DNA of 64,000 nucleotides from an uncultured Alphaproteobacteria bacterium (GTDB lineage Bacteria; Pseudomonadota; Alphaproteobacteria; MPNO01; UBA2964). The translations under genes and the position numbers were made by a program. The stretch is from the NCBI GenBank assembly GCA_943787225.1, contig CALSLP010000005.1, positions 1 through 64,000 of the forward strand, given 5' to 3'. Of the stretch, positions 54,695-61,860 are shown piece after piece. The notes beneath the pieces are model-generated. The model saw nothing but the letters and a program-made list of their open reading frames with translations, was not told the DNA's origin and did not search any database. The first letter of the stretch is position 1; each line of letters begins with the position of its first letter.

Positions 54695-54865
54695 TCGAAA
54701 TCCTGAAATCTACAGCGCGCGGATATTAGGGGTGGGTATAACGAAGAGCAATGAATCAATATTAAAGGTGGTGGCGCGTTGACGCCGGGGCAATGGCAAA
54801 TTACCGTTCCGGTTAACGTAAAAGGCGGTATTTTGCCGACTATCTAAGATAACAGGGAGATTTTG

Positions 54866-55567
54866 ATGGTTGAATATACGGAAGTACAGGTTGCTGGAAA
54901 CCCAATGCGGATTGCCTATTCGGTGCCCGCTGGTGATGGCCCGCATCCAGCGGTGGTGGTGATGTATCACCGCGGTGGTTATGACGATTTTACCCTGAAG
55001 GTTTGCGATGACCTCGCTGAGGCTGGATATGTGGCCGCGTCGATGGATCTTTATCATTGGCCGCCGCTTTTGGAACCGGCTTCGGAAAATCCCTTTCCGA
55101 AAGATCCCGAAATTATTCAGGATGTTGCGGCGACCGTCGATTGGCTTTCCGCTCGTGGTGATGTCGATATGGGTAATCTCGGAATTCTTGGTCACTGCAT
55201 GGGCGGTCGTATGGCATTGCTGGGCGCATCTACCCATGAGGCCTTCAAGGCCTGCGTGCCCTACTATCCAGGTAATATGTTCAAGCCTTGGAGTGAAGAT
55301 GGGCCGGCACCTTTTGAGTTGCTGAGCGGAATCAAGGGAACCGTGCGCGGTTTCTTCGGTAATGATGATCAAAATCCCTCGCCGGACGATCGTGAGAAGA
55401 TTTCAGCGGAATTGACCCGCTTGGGCGTAGAACACGAATTCCACGGTTATGACGGTGCTGGTCATGCTTTTCAGAATTTTGTCGCCCCAGAACGTTTCCG
55501 TCCTGAAGCCACAACGGATTCTTGGAGCAAGACCATCAGCTATCTCGACAGCACTTTGAAGGGATAA
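54866..55567 (+). CDS. Dienelactone hydrolase-family protein
   Basis: A 233-residue alpha/beta hydrolase of the dienelactone hydrolase type: VVMYHRGGYDDF, YVAASMDLYHWPPLLEP, nucleophile elbow GHCMGGRMALLG with Cys, Asp in FFGNDDQNPSPDD, and His in GAGHAFQNF. The Cys nucleophile is diagnostic. These enzymes open dienelactones to maleylacetate or act as carboxymethylenebutenolidases, and some accept other esters. A TTG three bases earlier is the alternative start. The DUF2141 gene follows with a TAATG overlap. It could serve the aromatic pathways at 33-50 kb. Confidence 0.9.
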   Translation: MVEYTEVQVAGNPMRIAYSVPAGDGPHPAVVVMYHRGGYDDFTLKVCDDLAEAGYVAASMDLYHWPPLLEPASENPFPKDPEIIQDVAATVDWLSARGDVDMGNLGILGHCMGGRMALLGASTHEAFKACVPYYPGNMFKPWSEDGPAPFELLSGIKGTVRGFFGNDDQNPSPDDREKISAELTRLGVEHEFHGYDGAGHAFQNFVAPERFRPEATTDSWSKTISYLDSTLKG

Positions 55568-55652
55568 TGGTATTCGTCTTCCGCTGGCGTTTCGGTTTGC
55601 GCTGATATTAGCTCTAAGTATTTGCCTGCCGCTGCCTTCAGTTGCGAAGGAT

Positions 55653-56027
55653 GTGCCGGTTCAGGACGCAACGTTAATTGTCGAGGTCACCGGCCTGCGG
55701 TCGGGGAAAGGAGACGTTCACTACGCGGTGTACGATTCTCCAGAACATTTCCCCAAGCGAAAAGGTCGGGTTTCCTATGGCAATGTTCCGGCAAAGGCAG
55801 ACGGCGTAGCTATCCTGGTCAAGGGTTTGAAACGGGGTACTTATGCCGTTGCGGTTTTTCATGATGAAAACCGTAATGACGAGTTTGATCAAGGGTTGCT
55901 GGGTATTCCGCTAGAGGATTATGGCTTTAGCAACAATGCGCGTGGGTTCTTGGGACCGCCATCGTTTACAGATGCTGCTGTGATACTTAATAAAACTACG
56001 GTTCGGACAGTTATCCGTCTGGATTAA
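55653..56027 (+). CDS. DUF2141 secreted protein (signal peptide possibly frameshifted)
   Basis: A protein of 124 residues from GTG 55653 with the DUF2141 beta-sandwich: ATLIVEVTGLRSGKGDVHYA, VYDSPEHFPKRKG, KGLKRGTYAVAVFHDENRND, and DYGFSNNARGFLGPPSFTDA. Reading upstream in the same frame from about 55584 gives a clear signal peptide core (RFALILALSICLPLPSVAKD) that has no ATG or GTG before it. An ATG at 55567 overlaps the previous stop (TAATG) but is in another frame, so a one-base shift near 55570-55595 probably hides the true start. The intact protein would be periplasmic or outer-membrane linked. Function of the family is unknown. Confidence 0.75.
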   Translation: MPVQDATLIVEVTGLRSGKGDVHYAVYDSPEHFPKRKGRVSYGNVPAKADGVAILVKGLKRGTYAVAVFHDENRNDEFDQGLLGIPLEDYGFSNNARGFLGPPSFTDAAVILNKTTVRTVIRLD

Positions 56028-56062
56028 ATGTTCGCTCGTTATATGGAAAATGTGAGCATGGT

Positions 56063-56785
56063 ATGGATTTAGAAACGTCGCATGTGATTCTTCAGGAACT
56101 CGTAATTGCCAATCGGATACTGGCTAATGAGGGGATCGTCGATGCCTTCGGGCATGCCAGCGTGCGGCACCCTGATAATCCCGACAGATATATTATGGCT
56201 TGCTCCCGAAGCCCGGGTATCGTGACGGTTGATGACCTCATGGAATACACGTTGGATGGTGACCCGCTTGATCAACAGGATCGTCCGATGTACGCGGAAC
56301 GTCATATCCATGGCGGCGTTTATGAAATCCGGCCTGATGTTAAAGCGGTTATCCATAATCATTCGCATGCCGTTATCCCGTTTGGTTTGACGGACACAGA
56401 AATTCGGCCGGTATTTCATATGGGGTCCACTATGTTGGGCCCTGTGCCGATTTGGGATATTGCTGACAATTTTGGTGATACGACGTTACTTGTCCTCAAT
56501 ATGGATCAGGGACGGGATCTCGCGCATGGGATGCAGGGTGGTCGGATCGCTCTGATGCGTGGTCATGGCTGCGTCGTTGGCGGTAATACGATCAAAGAAG
56601 CGGTGATGATTGCGATTTATCTGGAAGCGAATGCGAAGCTCCAGATGCAGGCATTGCAATTGGGTGAGCCCCGCTACATGACGGGTGGTGAGATAGAGCA
56701 ATGTAGTGAGCGGATCACGGGCGAGCTCGCAATTGACCGCGCCTGGGAATACTGGACGATTCGTGCTGGCTGCCAGATTCTTTAG
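56063..56785 (+). CDS. Class II aldolase/adducin-family protein
   Basis: A 240-residue class II aldolase-fold protein: ANEGIVDAFGHASVRHPDNP, VKAVIHNHSHAVIPFGLTDT (zinc His pair), and MRGHGCVVGGNTIKEAVMIA with the third His. It differs from the copy at 39.8 kb in the loop after the His pair and lacks the C-terminal 20 residues. Relatives include ribulose-phosphate epimerase, fuculose aldolase and hydroxyacid decarboxylases. It is probably a separate gene: 35 bp after DUF2141, and 101 bp before zapE. Confidence 0.87.
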   Translation: MDLETSHVILQELVIANRILANEGIVDAFGHASVRHPDNPDRYIMACSRSPGIVTVDDLMEYTLDGDPLDQQDRPMYAERHIHGGVYEIRPDVKAVIHNHSHAVIPFGLTDTEIRPVFHMGSTMLGPVPIWDIADNFGDTTLLVLNMDQGRDLAHGMQGGRIALMRGHGCVVGGNTIKEAVMIAIYLEANAKLQMQALQLGEPRYMTGGEIEQCSERITGELAIDRAWEYWTIRAGCQIL

Positions 56786-56794
56786 CCAAGATTC

Positions 56795-56810
56795 TTGAAA
56801 TATATTTCAA
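56795..56810. promoter_or_regulatory. 16-bp perfect palindrome before zapE
   Basis: TTGAAATATATTTCAA is a complete inverted repeat without spacer, lying between the aldolase stop and zapE, 76 bp before the zapE ATG. It could be an operator for a dimeric regulator or part of an AT-rich promoter. No copy elsewhere in the window was noticed. Confidence 0.4.
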
Positions 56811-56886
56811 TTGATTTAAAGCTATTTTACTTCTCTTTTCTATCTTCCTGAGCTTAATTTCCGCAACAGCCGGCCGTATCCGATAG

Positions 56887-58032
56887 ATGAATTCTGAAGG
56901 TCTACTCGACATCTACAAGCAGCGTATCGCAACGGGTGTGATTCGTTCGGACCCTGGTCAGAACGCGATTGCGGAAGTTTTGCATTCTCTGAATGATGAA
57001 TTGGTTCTGGCTGATGAGAAAACCGATGGGTTAGGCGGTCTTTTGAAATCGTTATTTGGTGGCTCGCCAAGAAAGCCGAGTCCACGAGGCTTATATATTT
57101 ATGGGCCTCCAGGTCGCGGTAAATCCATGCTGATGGATTTATTCTATGAGACGACGCCGGTCGCTAAGCGACGTCGGGTGCATGTTCATCCCTTTATGCA
57201 GGAGGTTCAGCAGAAACTGCATAAGTGGCGTCAAGAAGGTGGCGGTCGGCAGGCCGAAGATCCTTTGCCACGCCTGGCGAAGGAAATATCGGAGACAAGT
57301 TCATTGCTGTGCTTTGACGAGTTTCAGGTAGAGGCCGTTGTTGATGCTATGATTCTTCGGCGGTTGTTTGAAGCGATGTTTGAGTTTGGTGTCACTGTTG
57401 TTGCAACCTCCAATACGGCGCCGGATGATTTGTATGCTGGTGGATTGCAGCGTGAACGATTTCTTCCTTTTATCGATTTACTCAAAGCGCAGATGCAGGT
57501 CGTAAAATTGGCCAGCGAGACAGATTATCGCCGCGACCGGTTGAAATCTGTCGGCGTGTATCATTTCCCTTTGGGAGAAGATGCGCAGAATGCGCTGGAC
57601 GATGCTTTTCTGCGTTTAACTGATGGCGCAAAGGGCGAAGCTGATTCTGTTAGCGTTCAGGGGCGAACAATTCCTGTGCCGAAGGCGGCACGTGGCGTGG
57701 CTTATTTTCCCTTTACTGAATTATGCGATAAGCCGCTGGGTCCTGCAGACTACTGGTCGATCGCCTGCCAGTACCAGACCGTAATCGTATCTGATATTCC
57801 ATTCTTTACGCCCAATGACAGGAATATAGCCAAGCGTTTTGCGACCCTTATTGAAACGCTTTATGAACAAAAGACCAAATTGGTTTGTTCGGCAGCGGCA
57901 TTGCCTGATCAATTGTACCCTGATGGCGATGGCGCAGCTATATTTACGCGTGTTGCGTCGCGTCTGGAAGAAATGCAGTCCGAGGATTATTTGTCGGCGC
58001 CCCATAGTCCGACAACAGCCAAAGCGGCTTAA
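56887..58032 (+). CDS. zapE: AFG1-type ATPase, cell division protein ZapE
   Basis: A 381-residue P-loop ATPase: Walker A GPPGRGKS (residues 73-80) preceded by LYIYG, conserved HVHPFMQEVQQKLHKW, Walker B region LLCFDEFQVEAVVDAMILRR, sensor ATSNTAPDDLYAGGLQRERF and C-terminal LIETLYEQKTKLVCSAAALP. ZapE binds FtsZ at the division site, and its eukaryotic relatives act on mitochondrial protein turnover. Length is normal for alphaproteobacteria. It is convergent with the SDR at 58.0 kb, with a 10-bp gap. Confidence 0.94.
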   Translation: MNSEGLLDIYKQRIATGVIRSDPGQNAIAEVLHSLNDELVLADEKTDGLGGLLKSLFGGSPRKPSPRGLYIYGPPGRGKSMLMDLFYETTPVAKRRRVHVHPFMQEVQQKLHKWRQEGGGRQAEDPLPRLAKEISETSSLLCFDEFQVEAVVDAMILRRLFEAMFEFGVTVVATSNTAPDDLYAGGLQRERFLPFIDLLKAQMQVVKLASETDYRRDRLKSVGVYHFPLGEDAQNALDDAFLRLTDGAKGEADSVSVQGRTIPVPKAARGVAYFPFTELCDKPLGPADYWSIACQYQTVIVSDIPFFTPNDRNIAKRFATLIETLYEQKTKLVCSAAALPDQLYPDGDGAAIFTRVASRLEEMQSEDYLSAPHSPTTAKAA

Positions 58033-58042
58033 CCTGTGTTGG

Positions 58043-58909
58043 TCAGCTTTTCGATGGCTCCCAAGTTTTTGTCAAAATGCCATCGCGCTCCGGTGGTAAA
58101 AAGACGGCGGGTTCGCGGCTTACCTCTGCGGCTTCATCGGGTGGTAAGTTAGAATCCCATTTTGACCCGATAAACCGGCAACCTGTAATCTGACTAGAAC
58201 CATCGGATGCGAGCCAAATAGCGGGGGGAACAATGATCTCTGCGGGGAGATATGGTTTGCGTGTTTGGCTGGCCTTTGCGCGGACAGCCGGCAGAACGAA
58301 TTCAGTTTCAACGGCACCACCAGGCGCAATGCTGTTGACTGTGACGCCGCTGTCCAACAGGTCTTGCGCCCAGCATAGTGTCATGGCCTCGAGCGCCGCT
58401 TTAGAGGGGCCATAGGGAGATTCATTTGGGCGGTACATTGATGATCGTGACTTTGTGACGTTTAAAATTCGTCCTGATTTCTGTTGCAACATCGTTTGGA
58501 CGACGGCGTAGGCCATATGAAACGGGCCGTTGATATTGGCGTCTATGATTGACGTCCAGCCCGTGGGGCTTCCTTCGTAAAACTTTACCCGGTCATCTGC
58601 CATCATGCCCTGACCGAGACCAGCATTGTTGACGAGTATGTCGATACGTCCAAAATTCTCTGTCGTTGTCTTGGCGACCGCCTGACAGGCATTCAGGTCT
58701 GTCACATCCGCTTGTATCGCTATGCCAGTATCACGGCCCGTAATGTCATTGATTTCTGCGGCAACAGCCTCAATCTGATCACGGTTTCTGGCGGCGGTAA
58801 TCACGATGCCACTGGCGCCTGCCTCGGCATATCCCAGCGCCATCGCCCGTCCGAGGCCACGCCCACCGCCGGTAATGATGGCAATTTTGCCGTCTAGTGG
58901 TTTTTTCAT
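58043..58909 (-). CDS. Short-chain dehydrogenase/reductase
   Basis: A 288-residue SDR with TGGGRGLGRAMALGYAEAG, VNNAGLGQG, Ser in NVTKSRSS and the pair in ESPYGPSKAALEAM. The C-terminal extension GCRFIGSKWDSNLPPDEAAE is shared with the SDR at 16.8 kb, so the two form a subgroup of longer SDRs; they differ in the cofactor loop. It stands alone on this strand. Reaction is probably NAD(P)-linked alcohol oxidation or ketone reduction; the substrate is unknown. Confidence 0.9.
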   Translation of the reverse strand: MKKPLDGKIAIITGGGRGLGRAMALGYAEAGASGIVITAARNRDQIEAVAAEINDITGRDTGIAIQADVTDLNACQAVAKTTTENFGRIDILVNNAGLGQGMMADDRVKFYEGSPTGWTSIIDANINGPFHMAYAVVQTMLQQKSGRILNVTKSRSSMYRPNESPYGPSKAALEAMTLCWAQDLLDSGVTVNSIAPGGAVETEFVLPAVRAKASQTRKPYLPAEIIVPPAIWLASDGSSQITGCRFIGSKWDSNLPPDEAAEVSREPAVFLPPERDGILTKTWEPSKS

Positions 58910-59032
58910 ACTCTGTTCCTATCCGAATGACATGAAGCTGGGGTAGGATAGCGATAAAGGTGCTATACGCCAGTGCAGGTAATTTTGACCGAATGTCCGG
59001 TGTATTTTCTTGTGGAGAGGATTTGAGGAACG

Positions 59033-59602
59033 ATGTCTTTAGTTTTTGAAGAATGTTCATTTTGGGACTTTTCTATGCAGGTTTATGGCCGTGAGGGCGT
59101 TTCAACAGCCTGCATTGCCCTGCAGGACAGACATATTCTTGATGTGAATATTATTCTTTTGAGTCTGTGGCTCGGCCATAATGGTCACCCGGTGATAGAT
59201 CATGATGCGTTAACGCGGGCGCTGGATGTATCACGGCGCTGGAATAAAGACATTGTGTGCGGCATTCGTGCGGTGAGGCTGGCGCTTAAGGACGATTTCA
59301 CACCGATTTCTGCTGAAAACTGCGAAATCTTACGGAAAAATATTCTGTCGCTTGAGATAGAAGGGGAGCACCTTGAACACCTAGCTCTTGCATCGACGGT
59401 AATGTCGGCACCAAATCCAACAATGGAACCTTCTTTAAGAATGGCGATCTGTACCGCTAATTTGGGGCTATATTTTACGTGCCTTGAGGCCAAGTTGGGC
59501 GAAGAGGATTATGCTGATGTTAGAGTTGTGCTTTCTGCGACGTTTCCTGATCTTGAAGAAGAGATATTAGAGTCTGCCATGTTATCTTTTGCGGCAATCT
59601 AA
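59033..59602 (+). CDS. TIGR02444-family protein
   Basis: A 189-residue helical protein with the TIGR02444 (DUF2390) opening: FWDFSMQVYGREGVSTACIA, LQDRHILDVNIILLSLWLGH, then RWNKDIVCGIRAVRLALKDD. The family is found in alpha- and gammaproteobacteria and has no known role. GAGGAAC lies before the ATG. The C-terminus (ATFPDLEEEILESAMLSF) forms an acidic helix. The small lipoprotein gene follows by 9 bp on the same strand. Confidence 0.88.
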   Translation: MSLVFEECSFWDFSMQVYGREGVSTACIALQDRHILDVNIILLSLWLGHNGHPVIDHDALTRALDVSRRWNKDIVCGIRAVRLALKDDFTPISAENCEILRKNILSLEIEGEHLEHLALASTVMSAPNPTMEPSLRMAICTANLGLYFTCLEAKLGEEDYADVRVVLSATFPDLEEEILESAMLSFAAI

Positions 59603-59611
59603 TGGGGAAGT

Positions 59612-59878
59612 ATGGTGTCTGGTGTACTGTCTGACTTATTTCGGCTAGGTGCTCTAACGCTATGTGTTTTGCTCATCGTCGGGTGTACGGAAGTCGTTAA
59701 GTCGACACCGAATGAGATTCATATTGATACAGGTGAACTGGGACAGTTAGTGCCAGGGTCTCGTCATTGGCTGGCGCTCATTTCAGCTAAGAAACATTGC
59801 GATGACCTTTCAAAAAATGCGACCCTCGAGGGTTTGAAGGAAGAGATCGTGGTTTACCGGTGTACGGATCGAGAATAG
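59612..59878 (+). CDS. Small lipoprotein, hypothetical
   Basis: An 88-residue protein with a lipoprotein signal: hydrophobic LGALTLCVLLIVG followed by Cys25 in a good lipobox (LIVGC). The mature part (TEVVKSTPNEIHIDTGELGQ, HWLALISAKKHCDDLSKNAT) has two more Cys residues and ends VVYRCTDRE. No family recognised. It overlaps antisense with the end of the gene on the other strand (59787-60182) by 92 bp. Confidence 0.7.
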   Translation: MVSGVLSDLFRLGALTLCVLLIVGCTEVVKSTPNEIHIDTGELGQLVPGSRHWLALISAKKHCDDLSKNATLEGLKEEIVVYRCTDRE

Positions 59879-60182
59879 TTGATGATTGCCCCGGATTTTT
59901 CCCAGATAATTTTCGAAAAGTGGCCCAGTTTTGTTCAGCGAACTTAAGTTGCTGGTGAAGTTTTCTGCTGGTCTGCAGGACTGTGTCTTGAGGCCCTCCA
60001 TCTGGAGGACGTAGAAGAGCAATCTCTTTACCAATCCGAATAACTTCGGCTCGGGCCCAGTGTTCCCGATTTGCACATTGTTGTGCCCAGCTTAGGTTGA
60101 AATCGCTTGGGTGTGACGCCCCTATCGGGACTGGCCCGTCATATCTTCTGTCTAGGTCTTTGTTTGACAAAGAGGTGACCAT
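59787..60182 (-). CDS. Hypothetical phage-like protein under operator control
   Basis: A 131-residue protein, mostly helical and basic, with segments WAQQCANREHWARAEVIRIG and KLHQQLKFAEQNWATFRKLS; I do not recognise it. What supports it is the promoter: an exact TTGACA with a 17-bp spacer and a -10 TAGTAT lies just upstream (60217-60245), and two operators flank that promoter. The last 30 codons overlap the lipoprotein gene antisense, so the true C-terminus may be shorter, or a shift may hide an earlier stop. It belongs to the repressor-controlled set. Confidence 0.6.
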   Translation of the reverse strand: MVTSLSNKDLDRRYDGPVPIGASHPSDFNLSWAQQCANREHWARAEVIRIGKEIALLRPPDGGPQDTVLQTSRKLHQQLKFAEQNWATFRKLSGKNPGQSSTILDPYTGKPRSLPSNPRGSHFLKGHRNVS

Positions 60183-60198
60183 TGATAATTAATAATAA

Positions 60199-60210
60199 GG
60201 TATTTATACC
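60199..60210. promoter_or_regulatory. Repressor operator O1
   Basis: GGTATTTATACC, inside the longer inverted repeat AAGGTATTTATACCTT (60197-60212). It lies at the predicted start of transcription of the gene at 60182. Confidence 0.75.
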
Positions 60211-60216
60211 TTATAT

Positions 60217-60245
60217 ATACTAATGGTTGATCAGCGGTTTGTCAA
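60217..60245 (-). promoter_or_regulatory. Sigma-70 promoter for the gene at 59787-60182
   Basis: Read on the minus strand: -35 TTGACA (60240-60245, exact), 17-bp spacer, -10 TAGTAT (60217-60222, four of six). Operators O1 and O2 lie on either side, so a bound repressor would block it. Confidence 0.7.
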
Positions 60246-60253
60246 TAGAATGA

Positions 60254-60265
60254 GGTATTTTTACC
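60254..60265. promoter_or_regulatory. Repressor operator O2
   Basis: GGTATTTTTACC, in the inverted repeat AGGTATTTTTACCT (60253-60266). It sits 8 bp upstream of the -35 of the leftward promoter. Next to it, 60264-60280 forms a 7-bp hairpin (CCTAACT-ACG-AGTTAGG) over the repressor stop. Confidence 0.75.
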
Positions 60266-60275
60266 TAACTACGAG

Positions 60276-60887
60276 TTAGGTCAATTTTCTAGTGACTTGA
60301 ATCACATGTCCAACGACTTCGATTTCGCCCGTAATAAATATGGTGTCGTAGCTGTCCGTGCTGTCGGGCTCCAGTCGCGCTGGTTCAGTTCGGAAGCGTT
60401 TAAAGGTGGCGTCGCCATTATGTTTAACGACGTAATACTGCCCCGGAGATAACGTTCGATCATCAAAGTCGACGATGATGTTGCTCCCTTCCGGGGCGAC
60501 TCGGTTCATGCTGCTTCCTTGGACGCGGAGCGCAATGAGCGTGTCACGATTATAGGAGACAGGTATGAAGTCTTCGGCTCCACCCACAGCGTAAGGGTCG
60601 TTGGTTTCCGTTAGTTCTCCGGCTGCAACCCAGCTAATAAGCGGGACGTCCTGGACCGGAGTTAGCCGACCAGACCCATCGCCGGATTGGAGCTCTAACA
60701 AGGCTTCCATCGTCCAGTCGAGGCCTCGCGCTATGCCCTCTAATGTATCTCGACGGGGGTTTCGGGATTTGCTTCTGAGGACATTACGGATGGCATCGGG
60801 GGTAAGGCCTCCATCAATCGACGCTCGGCGTGCTGATTTGCCAAGCTCTCTTAAACGACCCTGAATTCTATCTGTTAGCGCTACCAT
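60276..60887 (-). CDS. S24/LexA-type self-cleaving phage-like repressor
   Basis: A 203-residue repressor with an N-terminal helix-turn-helix (RIQGRLRELGKSARRASIDG, LTPDAIRNVLRSKSRN) and a C-terminal S24 peptidase domain. The cleavage site Ala89-Gly90 (SWVAAGELTE), Ser126 (QGSSMNRV) and Lys163 (DATFKRF) are present; the Ser-Lys spacing of 37 equals that of LexA. ATG 60887 follows AGGAGAG; a longer frame of 80 residues upstream was rejected. Five copies of GGTA-N4-TACC flank the gene and cover its promoter and two others, so it should repress itself and both neighbours until DNA damage triggers cleavage. Confidence 0.9.
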   Translation of the reverse strand: MVALTDRIQGRLRELGKSARRASIDGGLTPDAIRNVLRSKSRNPRRDTLEGIARGLDWTMEALLELQSGDGSGRLTPVQDVPLISWVAAGELTETNDPYAVGGAEDFIPVSYNRDTLIALRVQGSSMNRVAPEGSNIIVDFDDRTLSPGQYYVVKHNGDATFKRFRTEPARLEPDSTDSYDTIFITGEIEVVGHVIQVTRKLT

Positions 60888-60907
60888 AGTCTCTCTCCTA
60901 ACATAGC

Positions 60908-60919
60908 GGTATTTTAACC
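60908..60919. promoter_or_regulatory. Repressor operator O3
   Basis: GGTATTTTAACC, one mismatch from a perfect palindrome. It covers the -10 of the repressor's own promoter, which suits autoregulation. Confidence 0.7.
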
Positions 60920-60939
60920 TTAGTTGGTTTAAATGCCGA
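60911..60939 (-). promoter_or_regulatory. Promoter of the repressor gene
   Basis: On the minus strand: -35 TCGGCA (60934-60939), 17-bp spacer, -10 TAAAAT (60911-60916). The -35 is weak. Transcription would start near 60904, giving a leader of about 17 nt that carries AGGAGAG. Confidence 0.55.
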
Positions 60940-60942
60940 TAC

Positions 60943-60954
60943 GGTAAAAATACC
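60943..60954. promoter_or_regulatory. Repressor operator O4
   Basis: GGTAAAAATACC, a near-perfect palindrome ending immediately before the -35 of the rightward promoter. Confidence 0.72.
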
Positions 60955-60982
60955 TTTACATGAGGTAAAAAAACCGTATAAT
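60955..60982 (+). promoter_or_regulatory. Rightward sigma-70 promoter, probably leaderless
   Basis: -35 TTTACA (60955-60960), 16-bp spacer, exact -10 TATAAT (60977-60982). Transcription should begin near 60989-60991, at or next to the ATG at 60991, so the message would have almost no leader, as in lambda cI from PRM. O5 fills the spacer. Confidence 0.7.
60964..60975. promoter_or_regulatory. Repressor operator O5
   Basis: GGTAAAAAAACC, one mismatch from palindromic, inside the spacer of the rightward promoter. Confidence 0.65.
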
Positions 60983-60990
60983 GCGTTTCT

Positions 60991-61221
60991 ATGATGAACA
61001 GACATGAAACTTCAGATCGACTTAAACCAGTTCGAAAGCGGGTAAATGCCCGGAAAGGGCCGAGACAGTCAGCCCAGCGGATTTGGCAACAACGGGAACC
61101 CAGTGGCTTTGATCCAACAGAAGTCATCGATGACGAGTTTGACAGCGTCGAGCTCGATACTGTGCTGCGGGATATAGAGTTCAGCGATCGTATTTTGGAT
61201 AAGGATGATTGGTCTGAATGA
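60991..61221 (+). CDS. Hypothetical small protein, first gene of the repressed operon
   Basis: A 76-residue protein, basic in the first half (RLKPVRKRVNARKGPRQSAQ) and acidic in the second (PTEVIDDEFDSVELDTVLRD), with no family I recognise. The charge split suggests a nucleic-acid or protein-binding role. No Shine-Dalgarno is seen; the promoter predicts a nearly leaderless message beginning at ATGATG. Its stop overlaps the next gene (ATGA), so both are made together. It occupies the place of cro or an antirepressor in phage switches, but has no HTH. Confidence 0.75.
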   Translation: MMNRHETSDRLKPVRKRVNARKGPRQSAQRIWQQREPSGFDPTEVIDDEFDSVELDTVLRDIEFSDRILDKDDWSE

Positions 61222-61763
61222 CCTTTTTTGAGGGAGGATTAAGAATGCGACGAACCCGTAAGGCTCGGTTGAGGCAGGCCCTGTCACTCGAAGAAGAAAG
61301 TCTAAGCCCGACACCGCAGACAGAGAGAAAGTTACGTCAGGATACGATAATCTCGTTATTGGCAGCGGGAGATCTTTCACCTGATCATGTGCGTGTCGCA
61401 GAGGAAATTCGAGCGGTGTTTGAAACCGTTTCCCGCGGCATGTTCCCTGGAAGCAGTTGGCGGGCTGAAACGAGCCAGGGGTCACATAAGCGTCACCGAA
61501 TGGATTTCGTTGATCGTATGTCGGATATGGAAGCGATTCTTTGGGAACGATGCTATTTGCCGTGGACCCGGCAGTTGAGTTGTGAGATCGCAAGCGGCGT
61601 TCCCGGGACGCGGTGGCTTCAAATGGTTGTTGATATCGTTGTTGAAAATGAGCTACTGGAAGCCATTGAACAAAAATACCGGCTTGGCGGAGGGATGGCT
61701 CTGGGGTTTTTGGTTAATGGGTTGGACAGATACATAGAAATTCGGCGCGAAATGCCTTTGTAG
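61218..61763 (+). CDS. Hypothetical protein of the repressed operon
   Basis: A 181-residue protein with a very basic start (RMRRTRKARLRQALSLEEES), a helical middle (LSPDHVRVAEEIRAVFETVS, MSDMEAILWERCYLPWTRQL) and a C-terminal helix with GGGMALGFLVNGLDRYIEIR. It resembles small proteins of unknown role found in alphaproteobacterial prophages, but I cannot name a family. It is the second gene after the repressor-controlled promoter, translationally coupled to the first. About 97 bp follow before ribA. Confidence 0.75.
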   Translation: MTFFEGGLRMRRTRKARLRQALSLEEESLSPTPQTERKLRQDTIISLLAAGDLSPDHVRVAEEIRAVFETVSRGMFPGSSWRAETSQGSHKRHRMDFVDRMSDMEAILWERCYLPWTRQLSCEIASGVPGTRWLQMVVDIVVENELLEAIEQKYRLGGGMALGFLVNGLDRYIEIRREMPL

Positions 61764-61860
61764 GTTCGGGTTTGAACTAAACCTCCTAGACCTGATATAT
61801 TGATACTCGTAATTCGGGGTCGGTTTGATTATTGTCCCGAGCCTGATCTCTTGAGTGTCG

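Noticed and set aside
60264..60280. Hairpin CCTAACT-ACG-AGTTAGG at the end of the repressor gene as a terminator.
   Set aside because: The stem is only 7 bp and the sequence after it on the repressor strand is AAAAATA, not a T-run.
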